Of a stretch of DNA of 64,000 bases, positions 35,874 through 46,919 are shown piece by piece. Each line of letters starts with the position of its first letter. Positions within the stretch are counted from its first letter, which is position 1. The position numbers and the translations under genes were made by a program. Source of the stretch: Lathyrus oleraceus (lineage: Eukaryota; Streptophyta; Magnoliopsida; Fabales; Fabaceae). The notes beneath the pieces were generated by a model that was not told where the DNA came from, made no database searches, and was given only the letters and a program-made list of their open reading frames with translations. The stretch lies in the NCBI RefSeq assembly GCF_024323335.1, contig NC_066584.1:234686994-234750993 (forward strand), given 5' to 3'.

Positions 35874-36133
35874 CTTTAATCTTTGCTAAAACAACAATTT
35901 GATAAGTGAATGGGAGAAATATTTTTTATATCAATGGAAAAAATGAGTGAATACGAAAGGATTCGTTCAAAACATGCATAATCATTTCATTAATATTACC
36001 ATTAAAGGAAATCAACAATACTTGAAAGCAGATAAGTACTTAACATGCAAAGAAAAATACAAATGAAATGCGAGGAATAGCCAAATGGTTGCCAGGGCAG
36101 GGGAATCTCTCTCGTGCCTGGTTCACTACTGGG
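35874..36133 (-). other. Post-gag linker of the Ogre/Tat element
   Basis: Non-coding remnant between the gag stop and the truncated LTR, also present at 49279-49538. It marks the shared deletion that removed pol, the polypurine tract and the U3 part of this LTR. Confidence 0.7.
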
Positions 36134-37467
36134 CTAGCCTTCTTCAGAGTAGTGGTATTTCTCCTCATCGAGACTAGTACGATAATCATCTTCAGACCTA
36201 TTCTCGGAAATCTCCTCCACCGATTGGACTGATGGACCCACACAACTAGGCGACGCAGTATTATTGATTTGCAAGCTTCGAGGCGCAAGTGAGAACATCT
36301 TGGAATCAAGCAGATTTTGTACCTTTCTTTTGAGCACCTTACAGTCTTCAGTTGAATGCCCTTGTGCCCCAGCATGGAAGTCACATCGAGCATTGGCGTC
36401 AAAGCCTGGTGGATATGGAGGACTTACTGGTTTTATCTCCTTTGGCACTATCAGTCCTCTCTTGATCAAATATGGAAGTAATTGACTGTATGGCATTGGA
36501 AGCGGATCAATATGTCTCTCCGGCTTCCTTGGCCTTTGCTGAGCATGTTGGCGCTGCTGATGCGGAGTATTCTGCCGTTTGTATGGCTGTTGAGGTGGAA
36601 TCTGCTGTTGATACTGAGGAGATCCTCGACTTGTAGGATACTGATAAGGAGAGGATGGTCTCTGATATGGAGCTTGTGGGATTTCCCAAACTGCATTAAC
36701 TTCAACCTCTTCTTCCTTTGGGGAACTGGCAATAGATTCACTCTCAATGCTCTGGCTTTTTGAGGCGCATTGGATTCTTCCACTTTTGAGGTTGCACTCG
36801 ATACGTTCTCCGATTGACACCAAGTGAGCGAAGTCTGATGCTGCACTACTAATCATCCTTTCAAAGTAAGGACTTTGCAAGGTATCCCTGAATAATTCCA
36901 TAACTTCTTTGTCTAAGAGTGGTGGTTCAACGCGACCTGCTAATTCTCTCCATCTTTGGGCATACCCTCTGAAGGATTCGTTGTTTTCTTGAGACAAGGC
37001 CCTCAGCTGCCTGCGATCGGGAGCCATGTCCAAATTGTATTTGTACTGCTTCAAAAAGGCATTAGCTAGATCTATCCACGACTGAACATGATTCCTTTCT
37101 AACTTCATATACCAACTCAATGATGCCCCAGTCAAACTGTCCTGAAAACAGTGAATCATTAGTTTATCATTGTGGGCATGAGAGGTCATTTTTCGATAAA
37201 ACATCACCAAATGGTGCTTTGGACAACTATCCCCTTTGTACTTCTCAAATTCTGGTATTTTGAATTTTGGGGGTATAACTAGGCCAGGTACCAAACACAT
37301 GTCTAAGGCACTCTGTTCAACAGTATCTTGTCCTTCTATGGCCTTGAGTCTTTTCTCTAGCACACAACATCTTTTAGCAATCTCATTATCTTGTAGTTGT
37401 TCAGTATTAACCACAAGGCTCATCCCATGGGAATCTGGCCCAGAGAATGCAAAGCTATGATACTCAA
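36134..37467 (-). pseudogene. Ogre/Tat gag, C-terminal part, copy 1
   Basis: Gag of the Tat lineage. Core text is CFQDSLTGASLSWYMKLERN, WIDLANAFLKQYKYNLDMAP and YAQRWRELAGRVEPPLLDKE. A Pro/Gln-rich linker (YQRPSSPYQYPTS, QQIPPQQPYKRQNTPH) is followed by the Ogre-type C-terminal zinc-like block CDFHAGAQGHSTEDCKVLK and an acidic tail ending YHYSEEG. It is cut at 37467 by the chromovirus. The N-terminal 87 codons lie at 45653-45914. It differs from copy 2 by only a few bases (for example FYRKM/FCRKM, ASSPK/ASPPK). It would form the particle shell and package RNA. Confidence 0.9.
37463..37467. other. Target-site duplication CTCAA of the chromovirus (left)
   Basis: CTCAA before the TGTAACACCC LTR start, repeated at 45648-45652 after TGTTACA. 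The uninterrupted site is seen in gag copy 2 at about 50869-50873. Confidence 0.95.
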
Positions 37468-39294
37468 TGTAACACCCCGATTAAAATAAGAGAATTATTT
37501 AATTGAGTTAATATTATTTTATTAATTTAATTAAATAAAGTTGAATTATTGGATTATTTTTATTATTATTATAGATGTTATTTATTTTAATAATAATTAA
37601 ATAAATAAAATAAAGGGAATATGAAGAGTGGAAGGGTAAAAGTGGAAATTGGATAAAAGAGGCCAAAGTGAGGACTCAGGTTGTTTTCACGTGTTTTGCC
37701 TCAGAGTCAGAGAAAGGGGGGAGAAACGCTGAAGAGAAAGAGAAGGAAGAGGAAAAGGCCAAAGATTGCTCAGAGCTTCCTTCAATCCAAAGAGGTAAGG
37801 GGTCTGAACCTTATTAAACAATAATATGCTGAAAATGGTGAAATATTGGATGAACGAAATTGGGATTTTAATCGAAGGAATTCGTAGAAATTATATGCAA
37901 TGATGTTAGGATTTGTGAAATCGAATAGGGAACTATTTGTATTAGATGATATGAGTGATTTTGTGTGAAATTTAGACTGTGGAAGGATGAATTTGGATAG
38001 ATCTCGTAGCAGAAAAAGCCATTGCAGATCTGGAAATCTGGTTTCTGGTCATACGCGTATGGTACTAGGCAATACGCGTATGAGATTGCTGGTACGCGTA
38101 TGGCACTAGGCAATACGCGTATGGATGAGGAAGATGATGTTTTGAACGTGTTTTGGTCTCTGTTGGTACGCGTATGGGAATGTGATACGCGTAGCATACG
38201 CGTATGAGCATGGGCAATACGCGTATGGATTTGGTCAGGCGTGGGCAATACGCGTATGGGCATAGGCAATACGCGTATGGGCAGACTTGTGGTCTTTCCT
38301 GGGCTGTTGTTGTGCAGTTTTTGGTTGTTTAGGCTGAGCGAGGTAACTTAGCTGATGCATGGTATACGAGGGATCATTTCCCGTTGCTTTGAGTGGTATA
38401 GATATTAGTAGAGTGTGATAATACTGTGTTTGATTATGTGGCATGATGTGATATGCTTTTGTGATAGAATGTGTTAATGATGATGATAACATGACGATAT
38501 GATGCTGTTGTTGCTATGTTGATTATGATGCATGCTTGGTGTGCATGCATTCATGAAAGGCCGATGCCTAGTGATGTACGGACTGAGTTCCAATGATGTT
38601 GTTGACTCCGGGCTTGTTGAGAGGCTTGGTTCCTTGCGGGGAACTCGGATTCTATGGTGATGAATCTGGGAGTGGTGATCCTGTAGTTGGTCACAAAATG
38701 GGTATACCGAGTCGTGTTGAGTCATGCATGGGTGTGTGCATTGCATTTGATATGTTGTTTTGTTGATGTTCATGAATATGTTGATTATGATGATTATGAT
38801 GAGCTGTGTTGGCATATGTGAAATATATTTATGTTTATATTTCTGTCGTTATATTATTATTTAATAATGTAATTCTCACCCCTTCTGCATGTGTTTATGT
38901 TCATCTATGATGAGCAATGTGCAGATAAAGAGGAGTAGCTATTGTTGAGGTTTGAAGAATAAGTGTAGAGTTATTCTACAGAGTCGAGTCAAATGCTCTG
39001 GTCATGTGACACCGGGGTTATGGGATTCGATAGATAATTGATTATTATTTACGTTGTTTATGATGACTAACATGTTGAGATGTTTTGTTGAGATAATGTT
39101 GAACCATTATTATGAATTGTTATATGATGAATGATAATATTAATGTTGTTGTCCGCTGCGAAGTTTTAATAAAATAAATAATATGTTTTATGTTGTGATG
39201 CGATAATTGTTATGTTGTAAGAAATGTAAACTCTTCTACATGTTGTACTCTGATAATCTATTTAAATATGTCGTTTGGGTAGAAGGGTGTTACA
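37468..39294 (+). repeat. 5' LTR of the chromovirus
   Basis: TGTAACACCCCG ... GGTGTTACA. It contains a cluster of TACGCGTA palindromes (38052-38277) and GATGATG/TGTTGATT low-complexity stretches. The end is fixed by the 3' LTR and the adjoining primer site. Confidence 0.95.
38052..38277. repeat. Array of ten TACGCGTA palindromes in the chromovirus LTR
   Basis: TACGCGTA occurs ten times in 226 bp (38052, then about every 20-50 bp to 38270), mostly as AATACGCGTATGG or CATACGCGTATG. The copies are spaced by GGCACTAGGC/GGGCATAGGC-like words. The same array is in the 3' LTR at 44406-44631. The core contains CGCG and is self-complementary. Confidence 0.95.
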
Positions 39295-39298
39295 TTAG

Positions 39299-39311
39299 TG
39301 GTATCAGAGCA
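39299..39311 (+). other. Primer-binding site (initiator tRNA-Met type)
   Basis: TGGTATCAGAGCA four bases after the 5' LTR is complementary to the 3' end of initiator tRNA-Met, the usual primer for plant chromoviruses. Confidence 0.9.
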
Positions 39312-39412
39312 TGGTCAGTCCAGTCGAGTCATAATGTGATGTTTTCCCTGTTGGTCGATTAGTGTAAATGACACTGTCGATATTTAACGGTTGTAGTTGT
39401 GTCGTGCAGAGT

Positions 39413-42400
39413 ATGGCTGGAGAAAATGACCGTGCGATTGCTGAGGCTTTGGCTGCTATGGCGCAGGCTATGCAGGCGCAGCAGAATCCGCCGGTCGACG
39501 AGTTTAGGAATTTGGGAAGGTTTCTGAAGAATAACCCTCCTACATTCAAGGGGCGCTATGATCCAGATGGTGCTCAGATTTGGCTGAAGGAAATTGAGAA
39601 GATTTTCCGGGTGATGACGTGTACTGAAGCACAGAAGGTGCAGTTTGGTACGCATATGTTATCTGAAGAGGCTGAAAACTGGTGGGATAACACTCGACAG
39701 AGGATTGAAGTACCAGGTGCTGAGAGGACTTGGGAAAGGTTCAAGACGGCCTTTCTGGAGAAATATTTTCCTGCTGATGTGCGATGTAAGAAGGAGATGG
39801 AATTTCTGGGACTGAAGCAGGGTAACATGTCTGTTGCTGATTACGCTTCGAAGTTTGAGGAGCTGGTACAGTATTGTCCTCATTATAATAATGCTGATGC
39901 TGAGGAATCCAAGTGTGTCAAGTTTGAGAACGGGTTGCGTCCCGAGATCAAACAAGGCATTGGTTACCAGGAGATTCGTAGGTTTCCTACACTGGTTAAC
40001 AAGTGCAGGATATTTGATGAAGATAGCAAGGCTAGGACTGCTCACTACAAGAGTCTTAGTGAGAAGAAGAATAAGGATCGTGGTAGTCCTTATGCATCTC
40101 CGAATGGTAAAGGTAAGCAGAAAGTGGTAGATGCGAAGAAGCCAAGTGGGGGAGGATCTCCCGTAGCTGGTAAATGTTTCAAGTGTGGCGAGCCAGGCCA
40201 CCGTGCTGATAGCTGTACCAAGAAAGTGCTGAGATGTTTCCGATGCGGTCAGGCTGGTCATAGAGTTACGGAATGTAAGGATGCTGGTCCGACATGTTTT
40301 AATTGTGGCGAGAAAGGCCATATCAGTTTGCAGTGCTCGAAACCGAAGAAGGCGGCTACTGCAGCTCATACTACTGGTAGGGTGTTTGCTCTGAGTGGGG
40401 CTGAAGCTCCTAAAGAAGATAATCTGATTAAAGGTACTTGCTTGATTAATAATGTTGAATTGCTTGCTATTGTTGACACTGGTGCTACTCATTCGTTTAT
40501 TTCGTATGAGTGTGCGACCAGGATTGGTGTGATTATGTCGTCCCTAGGCGGAAGTATGGTGATAGATACTCCTGCTAATGGTTCTGTGAAGACTTCTGTT
40601 GTCTGTCGAGGTTGTCGTTTGACGATCTTTGAGAGAGAGTTCGTAGTTGATTTGGTGTGCTTACCCTTGCACCAAATTGATATTATTCTGGGAATGAATT
40701 GGCTAGAATTCTATGGCGTGTTTATCAACTGCTATAGTAAGACGGTGCGGTTTTCTGAAGTTGGTGAGAATGATGAGGCAAGATTTCTATCTGCTAGGCA
40801 GGTGGGGGAATTTGTGAAAGATGAAGCTCAGATATTCGCTTTATTTGCGTCTCTGCAAGCGAATAAGAAAGTGGTGAGTGTAGATTTGCCTGTTGTCTGT
40901 GAATTTCAGGATGTGTTTCCGGAGGATGTAAGTGAATTACCTCCAGAACGTGAAGTCGAATTTGCCATTGACTTAGTACCAGGTACGAGTCCAGTGTCGA
41001 TGTCTCCTTATAGAATGTCGGCAACTGAATTAGTTGAATTGAAGAAGCAACTTGAAGAATTGCTTGAGAAGAAGTTTGTGCGTCCAAGTGTTTCTCCTTG
41101 GGGTGCACCAGTATTGTTAGTGAAGAAGAAAGAAGGTACGATGAGGTTGTGTGTCGATTATCGGCAGTTGAATAAGGTGACTATCAAGAATCGGTATCCA
41201 TTGCCGAGGATTGATGATTTGATGGACCAGTTGGTTGGAGCTCATGTTTTTAGTAAGATTGATTTGCGGTCGGGTTATCATCAGATCCGAGTGAAGTCAG
41301 ATGATATTGCGAAGACTGCTTTCCGTACGAGGTATGGTCATTATGAATACACTGTGATGCCGTTCGGTGTGTCTAATGCTCCAGGTGTGTTTATGGAATA
41401 TATGAATCGTATATTTCATCCGTACCTTGATAATTTTGTTGTGGTGTTCATAGATGATATATTGATATATTCTAAGACGGAAGAAGAGCATGCAGGACAT
41501 CTGAGAATTGTTTTGCAGGTGTTAAGAGAAAAGAAATTATATGCAAAGTTATCTAAATGTGAGTTCTGGTTGAAGGAAGTGATTTTCCTTGGCCATGTGA
41601 TTTCGAGTGGTGGGATTTCTGTTGATCCGGCTAAAGTTGATGCTGTATTACAGTGGGAGACTCCGAAGTCTGCTACTGAGATACGCAGCTTTCTGGGGTT
41701 AGCTGGTTATTATCGCAGATTTATTGAGGGCTTCTCTAGGTTGGCATTGCCGTTGACGCAGTTGACTAAGAAGGGTCAAGTGTATGTGTGGGATGCAGCT
41801 TGTGAAGCGAGTTTTGTTGAGTTGAAGAGGCGGTTGACCAGTGCTCCAGTGTTGATCTTGCCTAATCCTGGTGAGTCCTTCGTTGTTTATTGTGATGCTT
41901 CTTTGATGGGTCTTGGTGGTGTTTTGATGCAGAATGGTAAAGTTGTAGCTTATGCTTCTAGACAGTTGAAAGTTCATGAGAGGAATTATCCTACGCATGA
42001 TCTAGAACTTGCAGCTGTTGTATTTGTGTTGAAAATGTGGAGGCATTATCTGTATGGTTCCAGATTCGAAGTGTTCAGTGATCACAAGAGTCTGAAGTAT
42101 CTGTTTGATCAGAAAGAGTTAAATATGAGGCAGAGAAGGTGGTTAGAATTACTGAAGGATTTTGACTTTGAATTGAGTTATCATCCCGGTAAGGCTAATG
42201 TAGTTGCAGATGCGCTGAGTAGAAAGTCTCTACATATGTCTATGATGATGGTTCGGGAGCTTGAGTTAATTGAACAGTTCCGTGATATGAGTTTGGGTTG
42301 TGAAGTTTCCGCTGATAGTGTAAAGTTGGGTATGCTGAAGTTGACTAGTGGAATTCTGGAAGATATTCGGAATGGTCAGCAAGTTGACGTCGCTCTAGTT

Positions 42401-43122
42401 GATCATATTACTATGGTTAACCAGGGTAATGGTGGTAATTTTGAGATTGATGAGAATGGCATCCTGCGATTTAAAGGTAGAGTTTGTGTTCCTGAGGTGT
42501 CTGAATTGAAAAAGAGTATCCTTGAAGAGGGCCACAGGAGTGGATTGAGTATCCATCCAGGTGCAACTAAAATGTATCAAGATTTGAAGAAGTTGTTTTG
42601 GTGGGCTGGTATGAAAAGAGATGTTGCTAAGTTTGTGTATGCCTGTTTGACTTGTCAGAAGTCAAAGATTGAACATCAGAAACCGGCAGGTATGATGCAA
42701 CCTTTGAAGATTCCTGAATGGAAGTGGGATAGCATTTCCATGGATTTTGTGACGGGATTGCCGAGGACGGTGAAAGGTAATGATTCTATTTGGGTGATTG
42801 TGGATCGGTTGACTAAGTCGGCGCATTTCTTGCCGATGAAGATTAATCACTCTTTAGAGAAGTTGGCAGAGTTGTATATTGAGGAGATAGTGAGGCTGCA
42901 TGGTATTCCATCCAGTATTGTGTCTGATAGAGATCCCAGATTTACTTCTAGATTTTGGGAAAGTTTGCAGAAAGCGTTGGGAACTAAGTTGAGGTTGAGT
43001 TCAGCTTATCATCCTCAGACTGATGGTCAGACCGAAAGAACTATCCAATCCTTGGAGGATTTGTTGAGAGCTTGTGTGTTGGAGCAGAGTGGTTCTTGGG
43101 ATAGTTATTTACCGTTGGTGGA
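39413..43122 (+). CDS. Chromovirus gag-pol polyprotein up to a frameshift
   Basis: The start is taken at the ATG 39413 ([20 protein letters not shown]), typical for Tekay gag, though the frame is open from 39368. The frame from 39368 runs to 43282. Using residues from 39368: retrotransposon gag at about 60-200, three CCHC knuckles ([42 protein letters not shown]; about 270-323), protease VDTGATHSF (about 370). RT follows, with FIDDILIYS (about 694), RNase [13 protein letters not shown] (about 840), then integrase HHCC (about 1057-1100) and the DDE core starting MDFVTGLP (about 1124) with SDRDPRF (about 1186). A one-base loss near 43122 throws the frame off, so the polyprotein lacks the integrase C-terminus and chromodomain. 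Confidence 0.93.
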
Positions 43123-43158
43123 TTTACTTATAATAATAATTTTCATGCTAGTATCGGT

Positions 43159-43779
43159 ATGGCCCCATATGAAGCATTGTATGGTAGGAGGTGTAGAACT
43201 CCATTATGTTGGTATGAATCAGGTGAGAGTGTTGTACTCGGACCTGAGATTGTGCAGCAGACGACTGAAAGGGTTAAGATGATTCAGGAGAAAATGAAGA
43301 TTTCTCAGAGTCGTCAGAAGAGTTATCATGATAACAGAAGAAAGGCACTTGAGTTCCAAGAGGGAGATCATGTGTTCTTGAGAGTTACTCCGACGACAGG
43401 TGTGGGTAGAGCTTTAAAGTCTAAAAAGCTTACTCCGAGGTTTGTGGGTCCGTATCAGATTTTGAAGAGGGTTGGGGAAGTGGCGTATCGGATAGCTTTA
43501 CCGCCGTCGCTTTCTAATCTGCATGATGTGTTTCATGTATCTCAGTTGAGAAAATATATTGCGGATCCTTCGCATGTTGTTCAGTTGGATGATATCCAGG
43601 TGAGGGATAATTTGACCGTTGAGGTGTTGCCAATTCGGATAGATGACCGAGAAGAGAAGACCCTGAGAGGTAAGAAGATTGCTCTAGTGAAAGTTGTTTG
43701 GGGAGGTCCAGCTGGTGAGAGCTTGACTTGGGAGCGTGAAGATCAGATGAAGGAGTCGTATCCGGCTCTATTTGCTTGA
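43159..43779 (+). pseudogene. Integrase C-terminus and chromodomain, out of frame
   Basis: [20 protein letters not shown] continues the integrase in another frame from the rest. FVGPYQILKRVGEVAYRIAL is the GPF/Y module. The end, KIALVKVVWGGPAGESLTWE followed by REDQMKESYPALF, is a chromodomain of the Tekay type, which binds histone marks and guides insertion. It is separated from upstream pol by the frameshift near 43122. It is otherwise complete and ends with TGA before 43780. Confidence 0.92.
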
Positions 43780-43809
43780 GGTATGTTTTCGAGGACGAAA
43801 ACTCTTTTA

Positions 43810-43821
43810 GTGGGGGAGAGT
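43810..43821 (+). other. Polypurine tract of the chromovirus
   Basis: GTGGGGGAGAGT abuts the 3' LTR start TGTAACACC. Confidence 0.9.
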
Positions 43822-45647
43822 TGTAACACCCCGATTAAAATAAGAGAATTATTTAATTGAGTTAATATTATTTTATTAATTTAATTAAATAAAGTTGAAT
43901 TATTGGATTATTTTTATTATTATTATAGATGTTATTTATTTTAATAATAATTAAATAAATAAAATAAAGGGAATATGAAGAGTGGAAGGGTAAAAGTGGA
44001 AATTGGATAAAAGAGGCCAAAGTGAGGACTCAGGTTGTTTTCACGTGTTTTGCCTCAGAGTCAGAGAAAGGGGGGAGAAACGCTGAAGAGAAAGAGAAGG
44101 AAGAGGAAAAGGCCAAAGATTGCTCAGAGCTTCCTTCAATCCAAAGAGGTAAGGGGTCTGAACCTTATTAAACAATAATATGCTGAAAATGGTGAAATAT
44201 TGGATGAACGAAATTGGGATTTTAATCGAAGGAATTCGTAGAAATTATATGCAATGATGTTAGGATTTGTGAAATCGAATAGGGAACTATTTGTATTAGA
44301 TGATATGAGTGATTTTGTGTGAAATTTAGACTGTGGAAGGATGAATTTGGATAGATCTCGTAGCAGAAAAAGCCATTGCAGATCTGGAAATCTGGTTTCT
44401 GGTCATACGCGTATGGTACTAGGCAATACGCGTATGAGATTGCTGGTACGCGTATGGCACTAGGCAATACGCGTATGGATGAGGAAGATGATGTTTTGAA
44501 CGTGTTTTGGTCTCTGTTGGTACGCGTATGGGAATGTGATACGCGTAGCATACGCGTATGAGCATGGGCAATACGCGTATGGATTTGGTCAGGCGTGGGC
44601 AATACGCGTATGGGCATAGGCAATACGCGTATGGGCAGACTTGTGGTCTTTCCTGGGCTGTTGTTGTGCAGTTTTTGGTTGTTTAGGCTGAGCGAGGTAA
44701 CTTAGCTGATGCATGGTATACGAGGGATCATTTCCCGTTGCTTTGAGTGGTATAGATATTAGTAGAGTGTGATAATACTGTGTTTGATTATGTGGCATGA
44801 TGTGATATGCTTTTGTGATAGAATGTGTTAATGATGATGATAACATGACGATATGATGCTGTTGTTGCTATGTTGATTATGATGCATGCTTGGTGTGCAT
44901 GCATTCATGAAAGGCCGATGCCTAGTGATGTACGGACTGAGTTCCAATGATGTTGTTGACTCCGGGCTTGTTGAGAGGCTTGGTTCCTTGCGGGGAACTC
45001 GGATTCTATGGTGATGAATCTGGGAGTGGTGATCCTGTAGTTGGTCACAAAATGGGTATACCGAGTCGTGTTGAGTCATGCATGGGTGTGTGCATTGCAT
45101 TTGATATGTTGTTTTGTTGATGTTCATGAATATGTTGATTATGATGATTATGATGAGCTGTGTTGGCATATGTGAAATATATTTATGTTTATATTTCTGT
45201 CGTTATATTATTATTTAATAATGTAATTCTCACCCCTTCTGCATGTGTTTATGTTCATCTATGATGAGCAATGTGCAGATAAAGAGGAGTAGCTATTGTT
45301 GAGGTTTGAAGAATAAGTGTAGAGTTATTCTACAGAGTCGAGTCAAATGCTCTGGTCATGTGACACCGGGGTTATGGGATTCGATAGATAATTGATTATT
45401 ATTTACGTTGTTTATGATGACTAACATGTTGAGATGTTTTGTTGAGATAATGTTGAACCATTATTATGAATTGTTATATGATGAATGATAATATTAATGT
45501 TGTTGTCCGCTGCGAAGTTTTAATAAATAAATAATATGTTTTATGTTGTGATGCGATAATTGTTATGTTGTAAGAAATGTAAACTCTTCTACATGTTGTA
45601 CTCTGATAATCTATTTAAATATGTCGTTTGGGTAGAAGGGTGTTACA
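43822..45647 (+). repeat. 3' LTR of the chromovirus
   Basis: Near-identical to 37468-39294, one base shorter in the TAATAAAATAAAT run near 45520. It holds the second TACGCGTA array. Confidence 0.95.
44406..44631. repeat. TACGCGTA palindrome array, 3' LTR copy
   Basis: Ten TACGCGTA sites with the same spacing as in the 5' LTR. Confidence 0.95.
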
Positions 45648-45914
45648 CTCAACATCATCATGATATGAGGAACCCTTATCTCGAACAATATGACGTTCTT
45701 GTACAACCGAGTTATTAACTGGGGTTTGCATAGGCCGAGGTTGGGTAAGATCATTTACTGGAGGCGGAACTACATTCTCAATAACTGCAGTCTGTTGAAC
45801 GTTGTCATCTCTCTTCGCTAAAGCTATCATGGCTTCTACAAGTTGGTCTACCTGGTTTTTCATTGAGTCAACATCTCCTCTTAATGCAATGTGGCTTTGC
45901 TTTAGCGGATCCAT
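45648..45914 (-). pseudogene. Ogre/Tat gag N-terminus, copy 1 (separated by the chromovirus)
   Basis: Starts with the ATG at 45912-45914: MDPLKQSHIALRGDVDSMKN, then VDQLVEAMIALAKRDD and PVNNSVVQERHIVRDK. It runs to the CTCAA site at 45648-45652 and continues, beyond the 8.2-kb chromovirus, at 37467. An N-terminal coiled-coil-like segment is usual for Ogre/Tat gag. Gag was apparently about 530 codons long before insertion. Confidence 0.9.
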
Positions 45915-46899
45915 GGTCTTTCAAGAGCTACTTCAAGTCCGATACAAGTGTCAGGAATTCAACTGCAGGTGATGGACGAAGAATGGATGAGTTTTTTTGT
46001 ATTTATTTTTGTGTGGAAAATGATATGAAATGTATGATGATGAATGCAAATGCAATGATCAACTGCGGGTCATGGCAGATGTTGTATTTATTTATGTATG
46101 AAGGTAGTGACATGTTTAAGATCACAGGTTCAAAGTGTTCTCAGATGGATCAACATAACGAGTAAACGACATGTATCTCTGATTAATGGAACTCCATGGG
46201 TAGGCTCTACAGTTGGTAGGTTCCCAGAGTCATGGATATTTCTTGAGGACGTCGCTGCCGTGACGAAAACTCGTCGGACAATAATATCCTTAAGAAGATC
46301 TCGTCTAGGTGAGGTCTTCGTATTGTCCCAACAAGGAAAACTCCATGAGGATTCTACTACACGACTCTCGAGTCCAGGGTTCTAACAAGGTTCTCAGAGT
46401 CATAGATCGAGGTTGGGAATATTACTGTAAGATAGTAATACGTCCAAGGGATCTCATCTGATTGGGGCTTTCGTATTAACCCAACAAGTCTGAAACTTTG
46501 TAGGTTAATACTACATAACCACCGGATATAGTGGGTTAAAAGGTCCCTAGAGTCATTGATCCAACTTGAGAGTACTATCGTCGTGACGAAAACTCGTCGG
46601 GCAATAATATCTCAAGAGAATCTCCTCTAGGCGGGGTCTTCGTATCTTCCCAACAAGGAAGACTCCTTGTGGGCGTCCACTACGCAACCACCAACTTAAA
46701 CTTATGGTTTTTCTCAGGCTCGGGTAGAGAGCCTATCTCACAAAGTATCACCAACCAGAGGCCCCCAAATAAGACATAGTCAATAAATCACAATATAATA
46801 ATTATGATAGAATAATAATAGCAGAATAGAAAAATAACAGAGAAACAAACAAAATTAACACACAATACAGAAACTGAACTAAATTAGGCTTCACTCTCA
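45915..46899 (-). other. 5' leader of the Ogre/Tat element, copy 1
   Basis: About 1 kb between primer site and gag ATG, without a long minus-strand frame. It contains three diverged units of about 160 bp (46223-46700) with CAGAGTCAT-GAT at their starts, GACGAAAACTCGTCGG and CAACAAGGA-AACTCC. Plus-strand frames here are shadows. It may carry packaging or regulatory signals (inference). Confidence 0.65.
46223..46700. repeat. Three diverged ~160-bp tandem units in the Ogre/Tat leader
   Basis: Units start near 46223, 46394 and 46546, each beginning CCCAGAGTCATGGAT or a variant and containing GTCTTCGTATTGTCCCAACA or a variant. The same array is at 52439-52916. Confidence 0.75.
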
Positions 46900-46917
46900 T
46901 CCCCAGCAGAGTCGCCA
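46900..46917 (-). other. Primer-binding site of the Ogre/Tat element, copy 1
   Basis: On the minus strand TGGCGACTCTGCTGGGGA lies two bases from the LTR end. It fits the tRNA-Arg-type primer site reported for Ogre elements (from memory of the family). A second copy is at 53116-53133. Confidence 0.8.
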
Positions 46918-46919
46918 TC

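Larger units (their letters stand above)
37468..45647 (+). mobile_element. Tekay-type chromovirus (Ty3/gypsy), recent full-length copy
   Basis: 8,180 bp with 5' LTR (37468-39294), iMet-type primer site, one long gag-pol frame, a C-terminal chromodomain, a polypurine tract and 3' LTR (43822-45647), flanked by CTCAA. The LTR lengths are 1,827 and 1,826 bp. By eye the only difference noticed is one base in an AAATAAAT run, and all incidental frames in the two LTRs translate identically. Tekay/Del elements use the chromodomain to target chromatin. One frameshift in integrase is the only obvious coding lesion, so insertion is very recent. Confidence 0.95.

Noticed and set aside
36264..36763. Plus-strand frames across the Ogre/Tat gag
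   Set aside because: They are shadows of the minus-strand gag, repeated in both gag copies.
37868..38815. Minus-strand frames in the chromovirus LTR (also 44222-45169)
   Set aside because: They recur identically in both LTRs because the LTRs are identical. No domain, and strand opposite to the element's transcription.
39299..39311. tRNA-like sequence TGGTATCAGAGCA (and the sites at 46900, 53116, 58766)
   Set aside because: These are primer-binding sites complementary to tRNA 3' ends. No cloverleaf is present, so they are not tRNA genes.
39659..40492. 277-codon minus-strand frame
   Set aside because: Shadow of chromovirus gag.
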